Positions 1 through 9,200 of a stretch of 64,000 nt of DNA are shown here, piece after piece. The stretch is from Sphingomonadales bacterium 28-55-16. Its GTDB lineage: Bacteria > Pseudomonadota > Alphaproteobacteria > Sphingomonadales > Sphingomonadaceae. A model generated the notes under the pieces. The model made no database searches and was not told the origin of the DNA. It saw nothing but the letters and a program-made list of their open reading frames with translations. The stretch spans positions 1-64,000 of the forward strand of contig NCGG01000003.1 of assembly GCA_002278855.1 (NCBI GenBank). The letters run 5' to 3'. Position numbers and translations under genes: made by a program. Each line of letters begins with the position of its first letter. Positions within the stretch are counted from its first letter, which is position 1.

Positions 1-40
1 CGGCTTCGGCTATTTCGGGGAGGGGAATGTCATCGTTCAT
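1..40 (-). CDS. 5' end of an unidentified gene (partial)
   Basis: A reverse-strand frame begins at an ATG at 38-40 and runs off the left edge after 13 codons (MNDDIPLPEIAEA). This is too little to name a family. No good Shine-Dalgarno sequence precedes it. The AT-rich stretch 41-110 that would hold its promoter contains a small dyad, AACTGAA (91-97) and TTCAGTT (102-108). The start is an inference. Confidence 0.3.
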   Translation of the reverse strand, partial: MNDDIPLPEIAEA

Positions 41-172
41 TTTTACAATATCATATCTTCAGAAGCGCAAATCAACCTTGTGGCTTGGCAAACTGAAAAA
101 CTTCAGTTAATGGCCCCGCTCTGTCTTAGGGGCGTGCCGATTTTTTGGCAATGACCAGCCTCTTGGATCTGC

Positions 173-262
173 GGAGAGATGGCTGAGTGGTCGAAAGCAC
201 CGCACTCGAAATGCGGCGTGCCGGTGACGGTACCTAGGGTTCGAATCCCTATCTCTCCGCCA
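173..262 (+). tRNA. tRNA-Ser (anticodon CGA)
   Basis: The 90-nt cloverleaf has a 7-bp acceptor stem (GGAGAGA at 173-179 with TCTCTCC at 252-258), discriminator G and encoded CCA (260-262). The anticodon stem-loop CCGCA-CTCGAAA-TGCGG gives anticodon CGA, which reads UCG. A long variable arm and a T-loop with TTCGAAT fit a class II tRNA-Ser. Its 3' end is the attachment site of the element that follows. The 17-bp duplicate at the far end keeps the gene intact after integration. Confidence 0.96.
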
Positions 263-265
263 ATT
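249..265. repeat. attL: 17-bp direct repeat, tRNA end
   Basis: The sequence CTATCTCTCCGCCAATT covers the last bases of the tRNA-Ser acceptor stem, the CCA and three following bases. It matches 16364-16380 perfectly and the identity stops on both sides (C versus A before, T versus A after). Tyrosine integrases that target tRNA genes normally leave such a repeat. Confidence 0.85.
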
Positions 266-305
266 TTTGCGCAAATACGAGCATTATTCGGAGAAATGGG
301 ATTTA

Positions 306-326
306 TCCCACCACTCGTCCCACCAC
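306..326. repeat. Paired 9-bp repeats near attL, candidate integrase arm sites
   Basis: TCCCACCAC occurs at 306-314 and again at 318-326, a 12-bp period. The same motif pair with the same 12-bp period sits near attR (16212-16220 with one change, and 16224-16232). Tyrosine integrases of phages and satellites bind short direct repeats flanking the core site. The placement at both ends supports this role, which is an inference. Confidence 0.5.
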
Positions 327-383
327 TTCGTCGAAATCAGGAGGCTTGCTTGATGCAAGTAGGGCAGGGCGGGTGTAATTTCT

Positions 384-403
384 AGCAATCACATAGCAAG
401 CAC
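384..403. repeat. 20-bp repeat, left copy flanking the channel gene
   Basis: AGCAATCACATAGCAAGCAC recurs with 19 of 20 bases at 2267-2286. The next dozen bases are also related, differing mostly by transitions. The two copies are in direct orientation and bracket the channel gene (794-1804). They may mark the borders of an acquired cassette or be diverged island repeats. Confidence 0.5.
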
Positions 404-435
404 CGGGCGACGCTGCGTTGCATCCTGGGCTTACC

Positions 436-594
436 TTATTTGAGTTCGGTAATGCCGCACGAAGCCAAAAACCCTTACGTCTCGTCACAAAATGCTGGCG
501 GTCGAGTGGGGTCCTTTGCGTCGCCGTTCGGCACGAACACGATCAGATCCTGCCTGGCCAGCGTCAGCAGGGCACGATACGCGTTCAGGAGCGC
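436..594 (-). pseudogene. C-terminal remnant of a DUF2075-type helicase
   Basis: On the minus strand, 594 to 478 reads NAYRALLTLARQD, then a FVPNGDAKDPTRPP segment and DET. This is very like the conserved C-terminus of DUF2075/Schlafen-3-like helicases (NAYRVLLTRARQG, FVPEGD, DPTRPP, YDETY). An in-frame TAA at 475-477 falls where the family has tyrosine, and the same frame continues GFLASCGITELK to a second stop at 436-438. No upstream helicase motifs remain. It is a decayed fragment, assigned from memory of the family. Confidence 0.45.
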
Positions 595-793
595 TTTCGG
601 TAAATGTTCGGAATGGTCCGGAAGCGGACTGTGCGGTTTTGATACTCGATCCATGAAAGGCGGACGGTCTCCGGCGACGCAGTTGTGCCATTGATGCTGA
701 CGGGGAACATCAGGAAGTCGCAAAATTTACCATTTGATATCTCGTCTAATCCCGTCTAGCGCTCCGCCCCCTCCATAAGGGGTCTCATCGATA

Positions 794-1804
794 ATGCTAA
801 AATGTTTTGTTACAGCGATAATCAGTGCGATTTTCGCATTGGCACTGCCTGCCATCGCCGACGCTAAGGAGGGCTCCGTTCGTCCCTTTACGACTGCGGC
901 CAAGAGTGCCGAGATCGTTACCGTCGGTTTTTACCCGATCAACGTCTTCGGGGTTGATCCGGCAACTAGCACCTTCACTTATGATGGTTATATCTGGTTC
1001 CGCTGGAAAGGCGCCATTGACCCGACCAAAACGGTCGAATTAACCAACTCTGTGGGCAAGTCCTCGCTGACCAAGCAATTACTCTATGATGCCCCGCAGG
1101 TTGCGCCCGACGGTTCAAAATACCAGATCATGCGGATCGAGAGCCAGTTTCTGAAGCCATTTTCTCTCGCAAGCTTCCCGCTTGACCAGCATGATCTGTC
1201 AGTCATGCTCGAAGACAGTCTGTACGGGGCGGACCAGCTAGTTTACGAGATTGACAAGTTAGATACGGGTTATGCGCCCAACCTCTCGATCTCGGGATGG
1301 AAGCTCCATGGTTGGACCGATGAACGTATGATCGTGGATTATGCCAGCACCTTCGGTGATCGGACGGAAGCCCAGCAATCGCAGTTTGCACGGATCAGTT
1401 TCAGCATGAACATTTCGCGACCCGAAAGCTATTTCGTGTGGAAGCTGCTGCTGCCGCTGGTCGTCGTGCTGTGCGGTGCGTGGATCGCCCTGCTGCTCAA
1501 TCCGACACTGACCGAAACGCGGGCGGCCTTGCCGGCTTCGGCGCTTCTTACGACCGTCTTCCTTCAGCAGAGCTACACCGGTACGCTGCCCGAAACGGGT
1601 GGCTTGGTCCTGCTCGATAAGATTTACGTCGTCGCATATGTGCTGATCGTCTTCACTCTCGGTCGCGTAATCGTCAAGTCGCTCAACATTGAGCAGAAGG
1701 ACGAGGCCCAGATACAATCCCTGCGCAAGAAGGATGCTATCGCGCTGGCTGTTCAGGCCATCATCTTTGCCGCCTCATCGGTTGCGCTGGTGGCATCACG
1801 TTAA
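794..1804 (+). CDS. Pentameric ligand-gated ion channel homologue
   Basis: The 336-residue protein has the layout of bacterial Cys-loop-like receptors of the GLIC/ELIC class. A signal peptide (residues 1-24) precedes an all-beta extracellular domain to about 205, with a FPLDQHDL segment like the conserved F-P-x-D loop but no Cys-loop cysteines. M1 (about 212-233) follows ISRPESYF; M2 (about 243-262) is ETRAALPASALLTTVFLQQS; M3 is about 273-298; M4 (about 313-334) is at the C-terminus. It would form an inner-membrane pore with a periplasmic sensor domain. Ligand and ion selectivity cannot be read here. The ATG at 794 has AAGG just upstream. It is cargo in the tRNA-Ser island, with no obvious partner gene. 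Confidence 0.8.
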   Translation: MLKCFVTAIISAIFALALPAIADAKEGSVRPFTTAAKSAEIVTVGFYPINVFGVDPATSTFTYDGYIWFRWKGAIDPTKTVELTNSVGKSSLTKQLLYDAPQVAPDGSKYQIMRIESQFLKPFSLASFPLDQHDLSVMLEDSLYGADQLVYEIDKLDTGYAPNLSISGWKLHGWTDERMIVDYASTFGDRTEAQQSQFARISFSMNISRPESYFVWKLLLPLVVVLCGAWIALLLNPTLTETRAALPASALLTTVFLQQSYTGTLPETGGLVLLDKIYVVAYVLIVFTLGRVIVKSLNIEQKDEAQIQSLRKKDAIALAVQAIIFAASSVALVASR

Positions 1805-1816
1805 GGACTGCTCCTA

Positions 1817-1847
1817 CTCCGACTAAGTGCCTCGTCCCTAGTCGGAG
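1817..1847 (+). terminator. Hairpin after the channel gene
   Basis: A perfect 9-bp stem, CTCCGACTA (1817-1825) and TAGTCGGAG (1839-1847), with a 13-nt loop lies 12 bp past the channel stop codon. There is no T-run, so it may be a weak or factor-dependent terminator or an mRNA-stabilising hairpin. Confidence 0.4.
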
Positions 1848-2356
1848 GTCATGCGTAGATGCACTTGTAACGGTTTTGCGCCGGTCACTGATCTCATTAT
1901 GCCACCTTTGTTTTGATTTGGACCTCATAGCAGCGGGCTCCATTGAAGGCATCGCTTTTTCAATAAAGCGGAGGCTTTCAGAGTAGCCACATAGAAGTAT
2001 AAATGACTGCATCTGGGCGCAAAGCAGACATTTACATCGCTTCTTACTTCAGTCGCCTTGGTAAGCCCTTGCAACACTGCGTTAGTCTGAAACACACGGA
2101 TTAATTCTTCGGGTTTTATACAACAGCCGTATATCTTCTTACGTCAATAATTTATAAAACAATATCAGATACATACATCTTATCATTTTCGTTATCCACG
2201 GTGCGCTATATATTTCAATGACTTACATGCGGTTTCTCGTGAAAAGCGCGACAGTATTTAATATCCAGCAATCACATAGCAATCACTGGATGATGCTTAG
2301 CAGCCTTGTGGCAGCCTATTATTTCGCCGGACTGGTGCCTTGTTAACTCAATAATT
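1848..2356. other. Non-coding gap between channel and TetR genes
   Basis: This AT-rich stretch of about 510 bp lies between two convergent genes. It holds the second copy of the 20-bp repeat (2267-2286). I see no supported gene, RNA or clear terminator for the TetR gene in it. Confidence 0.4.
2267..2286. repeat. 20-bp repeat, right copy flanking the channel gene
   Basis: AGCAATCACATAGCAATCAC differs at one base from 384-403 and is in the same orientation. It lies 70 bp beyond the 3' end of the TetR gene. See the left copy. Confidence 0.5.
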
Positions 2357-2971
2357 CTAAGGCCTAACCGTTGTGACAGGTTCGGCGGCTAAAATCTTAT
2401 CGATGCACATTATCACAATTTGGTTCCAGTCATCGGGCGCTGTGTGCTTGGAGGAAATATCGTCAAGAACCCTTCCAAGTGTTAAGGCTTGAAAAAAGAC
2501 GGATAGGCTTAGTGGGCTGAGATTTTGGTTTATCCATCCTCGTTGTTGAGCATAAACCATAGTGTCCGCAAAATCCGCGGAAACCGCCTGTTGTTTTTCG
2601 GCCAATTTAGTTAACATGCGCGGCCTAGACGCTGCATAAGCGAGCAAATTCACGCGCTCGATCCGCTTCGCGCTATTTTTCGTGCTTTGCACTTCAACTG
2701 TGATGGCGCTGACTGCCTCAATATAGGACGGCCGGTCTTTTGCGTTAAAAACGACGCTTTTAATATTGTGAATGTCCTTCATGGCTCGGTCAAAAAATCT
2801 GTCCAGCATAACGGTTTCCACGACATCTGATGCGTCTTCAAAATGATGATACAGCGACCCATGCGAGACGCCCGAGGCCCGCAGGATCATCTGGCCAGTA
2901 ATCATGTCTGGATGATGTTTTTCGAATAGCGCGTCTGTCGCGTCGAGCAACAATTTTCGGGTAGGATGCAC
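2357..2971 (-). CDS. TetR/AcrR-family transcriptional regulator
   Basis: With a GTG start at 2971 the protein has 204 residues, the usual TetR size. The N-terminal helix-turn-helix is ITGQMILRASGVSHGSLYHHF followed by the connecting helix; the helical C-terminal ligand and dimer domain is unassigned. The GTG is preceded by GAGGGAAG at good spacing. The open frame extends upstream to an ATG at 3154, but that extension is hydrophobic and unlike the family. The gene is divergent from the autotransporter at 3284, so it may control that gene and itself. A loose dyad, TTGTC (3203-3207) and GACAA (3221-3225), lies between them. The target is inferred only from position. Confidence 0.85.
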   Translation of the reverse strand: MHPTRKLLLDATDALFEKHHPDMITGQMILRASGVSHGSLYHHFEDASDVVETVMLDRFFDRAMKDIHNIKSVVFNAKDRPSYIEAVSAITVEVQSTKNSAKRIERVNLLAYAASRPRMLTKLAEKQQAVSADFADTMVYAQQRGWINQNLSPLSLSVFFQALTLGRVLDDISSKHTAPDDWNQIVIMCIDKILAAEPVTTVRP

Positions 2972-3283
2972 CGTTATCTTCCCTCGTTTTTTGCCATCGT
3001 ATTGCTGTAATTTATTAATCAGCAGCGCGCTGCCGACCAATTGGCATAGCACCAAGTTGTTCAGGCGAATAAAAGGCCATGCCATAGATATCGAAGGATG
3101 CGCGTAAAAGGGCATCATTCTTCTCTCAGGCCGACCCTTCGCCTCATACCACATAATGTTTCGACAATCATCAATGGAAAATACTACTTTTATGGCACAG
3201 CTTTGTCCTTGCTAAAACTAGACAACCTGTTTACGGGCGCGTTCTGATATGCGTTTAATTTTTGTGTTTGATTGGAATTTTAA
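2972..3283. other. Divergent intergenic region, TetR/autotransporter
   Basis: This 312-bp, mostly AT-rich region separates the divergent TetR gene and autotransporter and should hold both promoters. The only dyad I see is TTGTC-N13-GACAA at 3203-3225, a weak operator candidate. Confidence 0.35.
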
Positions 3284-6200
3284 GTGAAAAAGTCGACATT
3301 TCTGCGGTTTACTGCATCGGTCATCGCAACGGGCATGGCGCTCTCGTCTAATGCTGTGCTGGCTGCTCCGCCGAGTTCGACAGAAGCGACCGTAGTCGAT
3401 GGTACCAACGGAACTGGGACAGTTGTAGTCACCGGCACCCGCACCGTCGGCAGTTCGCAGGCTAATACAATCTATACAAACTACACAACGATTGGCGGCA
3501 TGGGAAGCGGCGGCGGCGGCGGGCTCGGTGGCGTATTTTTCGTTGATAAAAACGCGACGCTAACGCTCAACAACGTATCCTTCAAAAGCAATATCGCCAA
3601 GGGCGGCGAGGGCGGAAGTGCAGCTCAGGTTTCATTGGGAAGCCTAGTTATAGCGCTCCCAAAAATCGAAGTGAATTTTGCGCCTATCGACGTTGCAGGC
3701 GGCAAGGCTCAGATTGCTCTAGTTAACGGGCAGCCGGTCTTGACTGGAATGACCCTTTCGAGCCCCAACAGCCTGCTTGGTGTTGGGGCAGCGGTTAACA
3801 TTGCCGGTGTCTCTGGTAATACGACCATCGCAAGCGTGAACGGCAACTCGGTGACTTTTGCACAGCCACTGCAAGTTACGACGGCGAACCGGACGGTTAC
3901 ATTCGCTGGTGGTGCCAATATCGGCGCAGGATTTACGCAAGGTGGCGGCGATACTGGCTTGTTGGGGAGCGAATTGCGGGTCGGTATGCCCGTGTATGGA
4001 GCAGGCATACAGGCCGGAACAACAATTGCTGCCGTTAGCTATGATATTAACAACCGCGTCAATTTGGTAACCTTTAGCCTTCCCACGACCGCCACTGTAA
4101 GCAGCTTTAACGTGGTGAATGTAACAGATTTCTCAGCCTCGCGCACACTAGTCACAGGCCCGAACACAATTCAAGCTATTGGACAACAGCCAGGTTTTCT
4201 CGTTGGGATGGAAGTAAGTGGCGGTGGCATTGCAGCCGGCACGCGTATTACCGCGATTTCTAACGATGGAACTTTAACGCTGTCCAATAACGTCACTGGC
4301 CCAGTTACTGGTATCAGTGCAGTAACTCTCGGTGCGGCAGTGGGTTCAAACGTGATCAGCCTCGGCGGTGCACGGAGCGATCTAGCAGTTGGCATGGGCG
4401 TTACTGGTCAGGGTATTCCCGATGGTACTGTGGTAACGGCGGTTAACGGAAATCTTGTCACGCTCAGCAACTCGATAACATCAGCGGCCGCTTCTGCGAT
4501 TTCAAGCAATGCCTTTGCGGTGTCTTTTGGGAAAGTAATCTCATCAACGGGTTCAACTCTAACCTTGGCGTCTTTGGATGGGCTGTCCGTTGGTGCGCTG
4601 TTATCAGGTACCGGCGTACCTACTAACGCACGTATTACTGCGATTAACTCCGACACTAAAGTTGTGACATATGTCATCGATAATGCCGCTGCTGCGCTCG
4701 CAGTAGGTGGATCGATGAATGCTATTGTTTCAACTGGAACAGTGGGCACGAATGGTAACAATGGTTTCAACGGTAGCATGTATAACGCAGTGCTCCATGA
4801 CGGTGAAGGCGCCGCCGGTACAAATGGTTATGCTGCCGGCAACGGCAACGGTGCTGTTGGTGGTACTGGTGGTCGTGGCGGTAATGGTTCTTCAGGCCTG
4901 CCGTATAACGCTGACGCAATCCTCGGTGTAACCGGGTCGACCTTTGGCGCGTTAGATGACACGGCAGGATTAGTAGCTGACTGGGCGGATATGAGTTTCG
5001 CACGTGCAATCGTGCAGACCGGTAAGGTTGTTCAAGCGTGGATTGATGTTGGCATAGCCATTGCAGACTTAGCCGCTTGGAACATTGAACTAAGAGCTGG
5101 AACCGTCGCGCTTGGCGGTGATGGCGGCGCGGGTGGTAGCGGTGGCGACGGCACTGACTTCTTCGGCGGCGGCACCGGCGGTGCCGGCGGCAACGGCGGT
5201 CAGGGCGCGCTGTCATACACCGATGGCGGTGCTGGCGGCGACGGCGGTACTGGTGGTAGTGGCGGTTTTGGTGCGGGTGGCGGTAGCGGTGGTGCTGCTG
5301 GTGCGCGCGGAACGACCGGTGCAGCCGCACTTGGCGGAGCTGGTGATGGTGGCGCAGCTGGCTTTGGTGGTGGTGTTGGGACTAGTGGTGATGGCACCGG
5401 CGGCGGCGGCGGCTCGGGCTATGGTGGTGCGATTTTCGTGCGCACCGGCGGAACGCTGACTGTTACTGGTGATGCGCTGTTTGAAAATAACAATGTTTAT
5501 GGTGGTTCTTCAAATAACGGTGGTGAAGCTGGGGAAGCCGTCGGTACCGATCTGTTCATGATGCGCGGTAGTAACGTTACGCTTTCGCCAGGCGCTGGAA
5601 AGACCATCCGTTTTGAAGGCACAATTGCCGACGATAGCGCGGCTAGCATGGGAACAGCAGCTTGGGCGTCCGGCAATGGTGCCAACATCCAAATTACAGG
5701 CGGCGGTCTGGTTCAGTTTGCAGGTGAAAATAGCTATTCTGGCCAAACCCGCATCGGCGGCGCGACCCTAGAAGCGGATCTCGGCGTTGGCGTTCATTCT
5801 GATAGCCGTGTTGTTTTCAATGGCGTCAGCACCATTGGCCAAAGCTTGTCTAATGCAACGGCCGGTGTTCTGCTTACATCGGGCGACATCAACAATCGCG
5901 TTGGAACGCTCCCTGGACAAGTCTCTTGGACCGGAAGCGGTGGTTTCGCTGCTCAGGCTGATGGATTGACGCTAAACTTCGGCATGATCACGCCGACATC
6001 TGGGCAATCTCTCGTTTGGAATGCTGGCGGCTTCGTGACGACCGGTTCGACCCTGGTCTTTGGATCTGATTACGGGACCGGTGTAGTCACCATGGTTAAC
6101 AACGTTAACCTGAATAACCTTACAGGGCGAATTGCTGTTTATGACAATTCTGAAGTGGACACTGACTATGCTGTTATTGCAGGTAAGTTTTCCAACGGTG

Positions 6201-9200
6201 GGCTTGAAGTAAATGACAACGCCTACGGTGGTGAACTTTACTTCACCAATTTGAACAGCCTAAATGCTCTAACCGTCCGGAATGGTCTGGTAAGCACTGG
6301 CTATGACGGTTCAATTGGGCGCATGATGAACGCTAACACAGGCGGCGCACTGACCGTTCTGGGTGGTGCGGTTCAGTTCCATTCCGACGAACGTTTGTTA
6401 GCCGTAGATATACGCCAACAAGGTTCCGTTCGTGCTTTCGCAAATCTGCAGACTGGCCAAATCAATAACGCAGGATCGCTCGCTATTGATGGTGAGGCAG
6501 CAACAGCCAACGTCACCAATTCTGGCGTAATGACTGTTACCGGCACCGCCACGACTGGGGCAATTAACAACTCCGGAAATCTTGGTTTTGCCAATGGCGG
6601 CGTTACAGGCGCCATTGTAAATACGAGCACTGGCCGGTTAGCGGTAACAGGCGACATTACAACAGGCGCAATTTCAAATGCTGGGAGAGCGTCGTTTGCA
6701 AATGCGCTTTCATCCGGAAACATTGATAACACCGGAACTGCGGAGCTATTCGGGGCGGTTGTTGCGGGTAGCGTAAACAACTCTGGTAACCTGCTGTTCG
6801 GATCAACTTCGACTGTCGGCTCGGTTTTGAATAGCTCTGGCGGAACGATGTATGTCAAAGGCAACATGACCGCTTCTGGTGCGTTTAACAATACAGATGG
6901 CGGCACGGTATACTTGGCGGGTGACGTAGACACTGCGTCAACATTTACCAATGACGGCCTATTGGTTGTTGTTGGAGATGTCACCAACGGTGTTGAACTC
7001 GCAGCCATTCGTCGCATCTTGACCACCGGTTTTCAGGACCCAACTGGCGTCGTTAGCTTAGGCGGCTTGGACGGCCTCATTGGAAACACCCTGTCGGTCA
7101 ACCAGTCGGGTGATAGTCTGTACTCAGGTACCATCGTCGGACCCGGTTCGTTCGTCAAGACGGGTGTAGGCGTCCTTACTTTGACTGGTGCAAACACTTT
7201 CACCGGAGGCCTGAGCATTGACGCAGGTGGCATTGACACCACCGGCGGTGGCACATTAGCCGACACGCTTGATATAATTGTGGCCTCTGGTGCCAGCTTC
7301 ACCGTCGGAACTGCTGATGAGGTTCGCTCCATCACCAACCGTGGAACGCTAACTGCAAATGCCGACCTGATTGTTACCACATTTGTCAACAGCGGTGCCG
7401 CGTCCATGAATGCGGACTTTGGCGCACGTGGAAATGTGAGCAACGCATCAGGTGGGACACTGGAATTTAGCGCTGGAAATGACGCCGTTGTTGCTGGGAA
7501 TGTTAGCAACTCGGGTACGCTGAACACAGCATCCGCACTGTCGGTTTCCGGTAATGTAACAAACGCTGTCGGTGCCACATTGGCCCTGAGCGCGGGTGGT
7601 ACGAATACGCTTGGCAGTTTGACCAATAGCGGCACGGTAACTACCGCGGCTGCAGCGACAGTGGTAGGTGCGTTTATCCAGAATGCAGGCAACGTCACCG
7701 TTGGTAGCAGCTTGGCGACAGGTTCGTTGTCCGGCACCGGCGGAACGATCAATCTTGGTTCAAATTCCTTGTCCATCAACCAGACCGTTAACGGCACCTA
7801 TGCTGGCGCTATTACGGGCACTGGCGCGGTGACGAAGAATGGTGCTGCCACCTTGACCCTTGCAGGCGCGGCCGGAAGCTTTGCTGCTGCAAACCTTTCG
7901 ATCCAGCAAGGTACGGTTGCGGTAAATGGTGCGGGAATTCTAGACTCAGCTCTGTCTGTGGCTATCGCCTCGACCGGAACCCTCTCGTTGGTATCCGGCA
8001 ACCAAACAATTCGCAATCTGACGGGTAGCGGCTCGTTGGCTTTGAACGGCAACAACCTGTCGTTGGCCCAAGGCGGTACTTTCGCCGGTACAGTTACCGG
8101 AGCGGGTAATGTGCAGGTTACGTCGGGTACGTTCAACCTGTCGAACACTATAAACTCCACAGCTGGTACGTTCATAGTTCAACCAGTGAGCACCATGAAC
8201 GTCGCACCAACCGGAACATTGAATGCGCCCACCGTTGTTGTCGTGGGCACACTGGACGTCCAGGGAACTGTTAACGCCGCGACAACGAATGTTTCGGGGC
8301 TGCTCCATCTTGGAAACAATACCGGGACAGTCGCTGGCACACTTGCAAGCACAACCATCAATGTTAACGGTGGTGGAACTTTGTCGGGTGTTGGTAACGT
8401 CAGCGGTACAATCACTGTTGGGGGCGCAACCGCAGGTTCGTTGCGTCCAGGAAACTCGCCGGGCATTATGAATGTGTCAAATTTGGTCCTCGGAAATCTC
8501 TCAAACACCGTAATGGAAATAGAGGGTGCTAGCGCCGGGAGCTTCGATCGTATTAACGTAAGTGGTCGTTTGGATATCCAAGCGAACTCATCAATGGTAA
8601 TAGCTAACTCGAACAGCTTTGAGATGGGACTTGGCGATAAAATCAGCATTTTCGCATTCGAACCCGGAAGCGTGAGTGGTTATTTTGGTTCGGTTTCCAG
8701 TCAATTTGGACGGTCCGTAGTGTATAACCTAGCGACTGGATCAGTGATTGGCTTGGGTTCGTTAACCCAAGGTCAATTTGAAGCAGCAGCCGCGACTACG
8801 TCAAATGACAAGGGGATGATGAATGCCTTGCGTGTTTCATCTGCCGGAGGCGTTAGCCAGTATTATGGTGGCCGACTTGTCGAGCATCTGACAGCAGCGT
8901 TGGCAAGCGGTACACCAAATGCGGCGTCCGTCGTTTTTGCAAAAGCTTCGCCTGAAATCTTCAGCGGATTGGGAGATCACATCAAGCTCTCAACACTGGA
9001 TAACCGCATGGACCTTGGCGCTTATGCAAGCGGCGGCGATCGTGCTGTATATGTCACCGGTTCGTTTAACGCGGGAAGCGCACGTAACAAGAATGATGCT
9101 GGTTTTGCCCGCTTCAAGACGACTGATCAGCGCATCAACTTAGGCGTAGCTGCGCAGTTCGGTTTCGGTCTGGTCCAATTGTCGTACGGTAGTGCTAACG

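Larger units (their letters stand above)
266..793. other. Left-end non-coding region of the island
   Basis: This 528-bp stretch has no convincing intact gene. It contains paired candidate integrase arm sites (306-326), a 20-bp repeat copy (384-403) and a decayed minus-strand helicase-like fragment (436-594). The sequence just before 794 should carry the promoter and an AAGG ribosome-binding site for the channel gene. I recognise nothing else in it. Confidence 0.5.

Noticed and set aside
303..488. A minus-strand 61-codon frame near attL
   Set aside because: Its end (repeated VVG-type codons) is produced by the TCCCACCAC repeats; I see no protein family, and part of it is the helicase fossil's tail.
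2971..3154. Upstream extension of the TetR gene to an ATG at 3154
   Set aside because: The extra 61 residues are hydrophobic and unlike TetR N-termini, while the GTG at 2971 has a good ribosome-binding site and gives family length.
5119..5440. Gly-rich tandem codons considered as a CRISPR-like or minisatellite array
   Set aside because: The unit is irregular, in frame with the autotransporter and without constant spacers.
6373..8649. Long minus-strand frames antisense to the autotransporter
   Set aside because: They are Pro/Val/Ala-rich shadows of the repetitive Gly/Thr/Asn codons on the plus strand.
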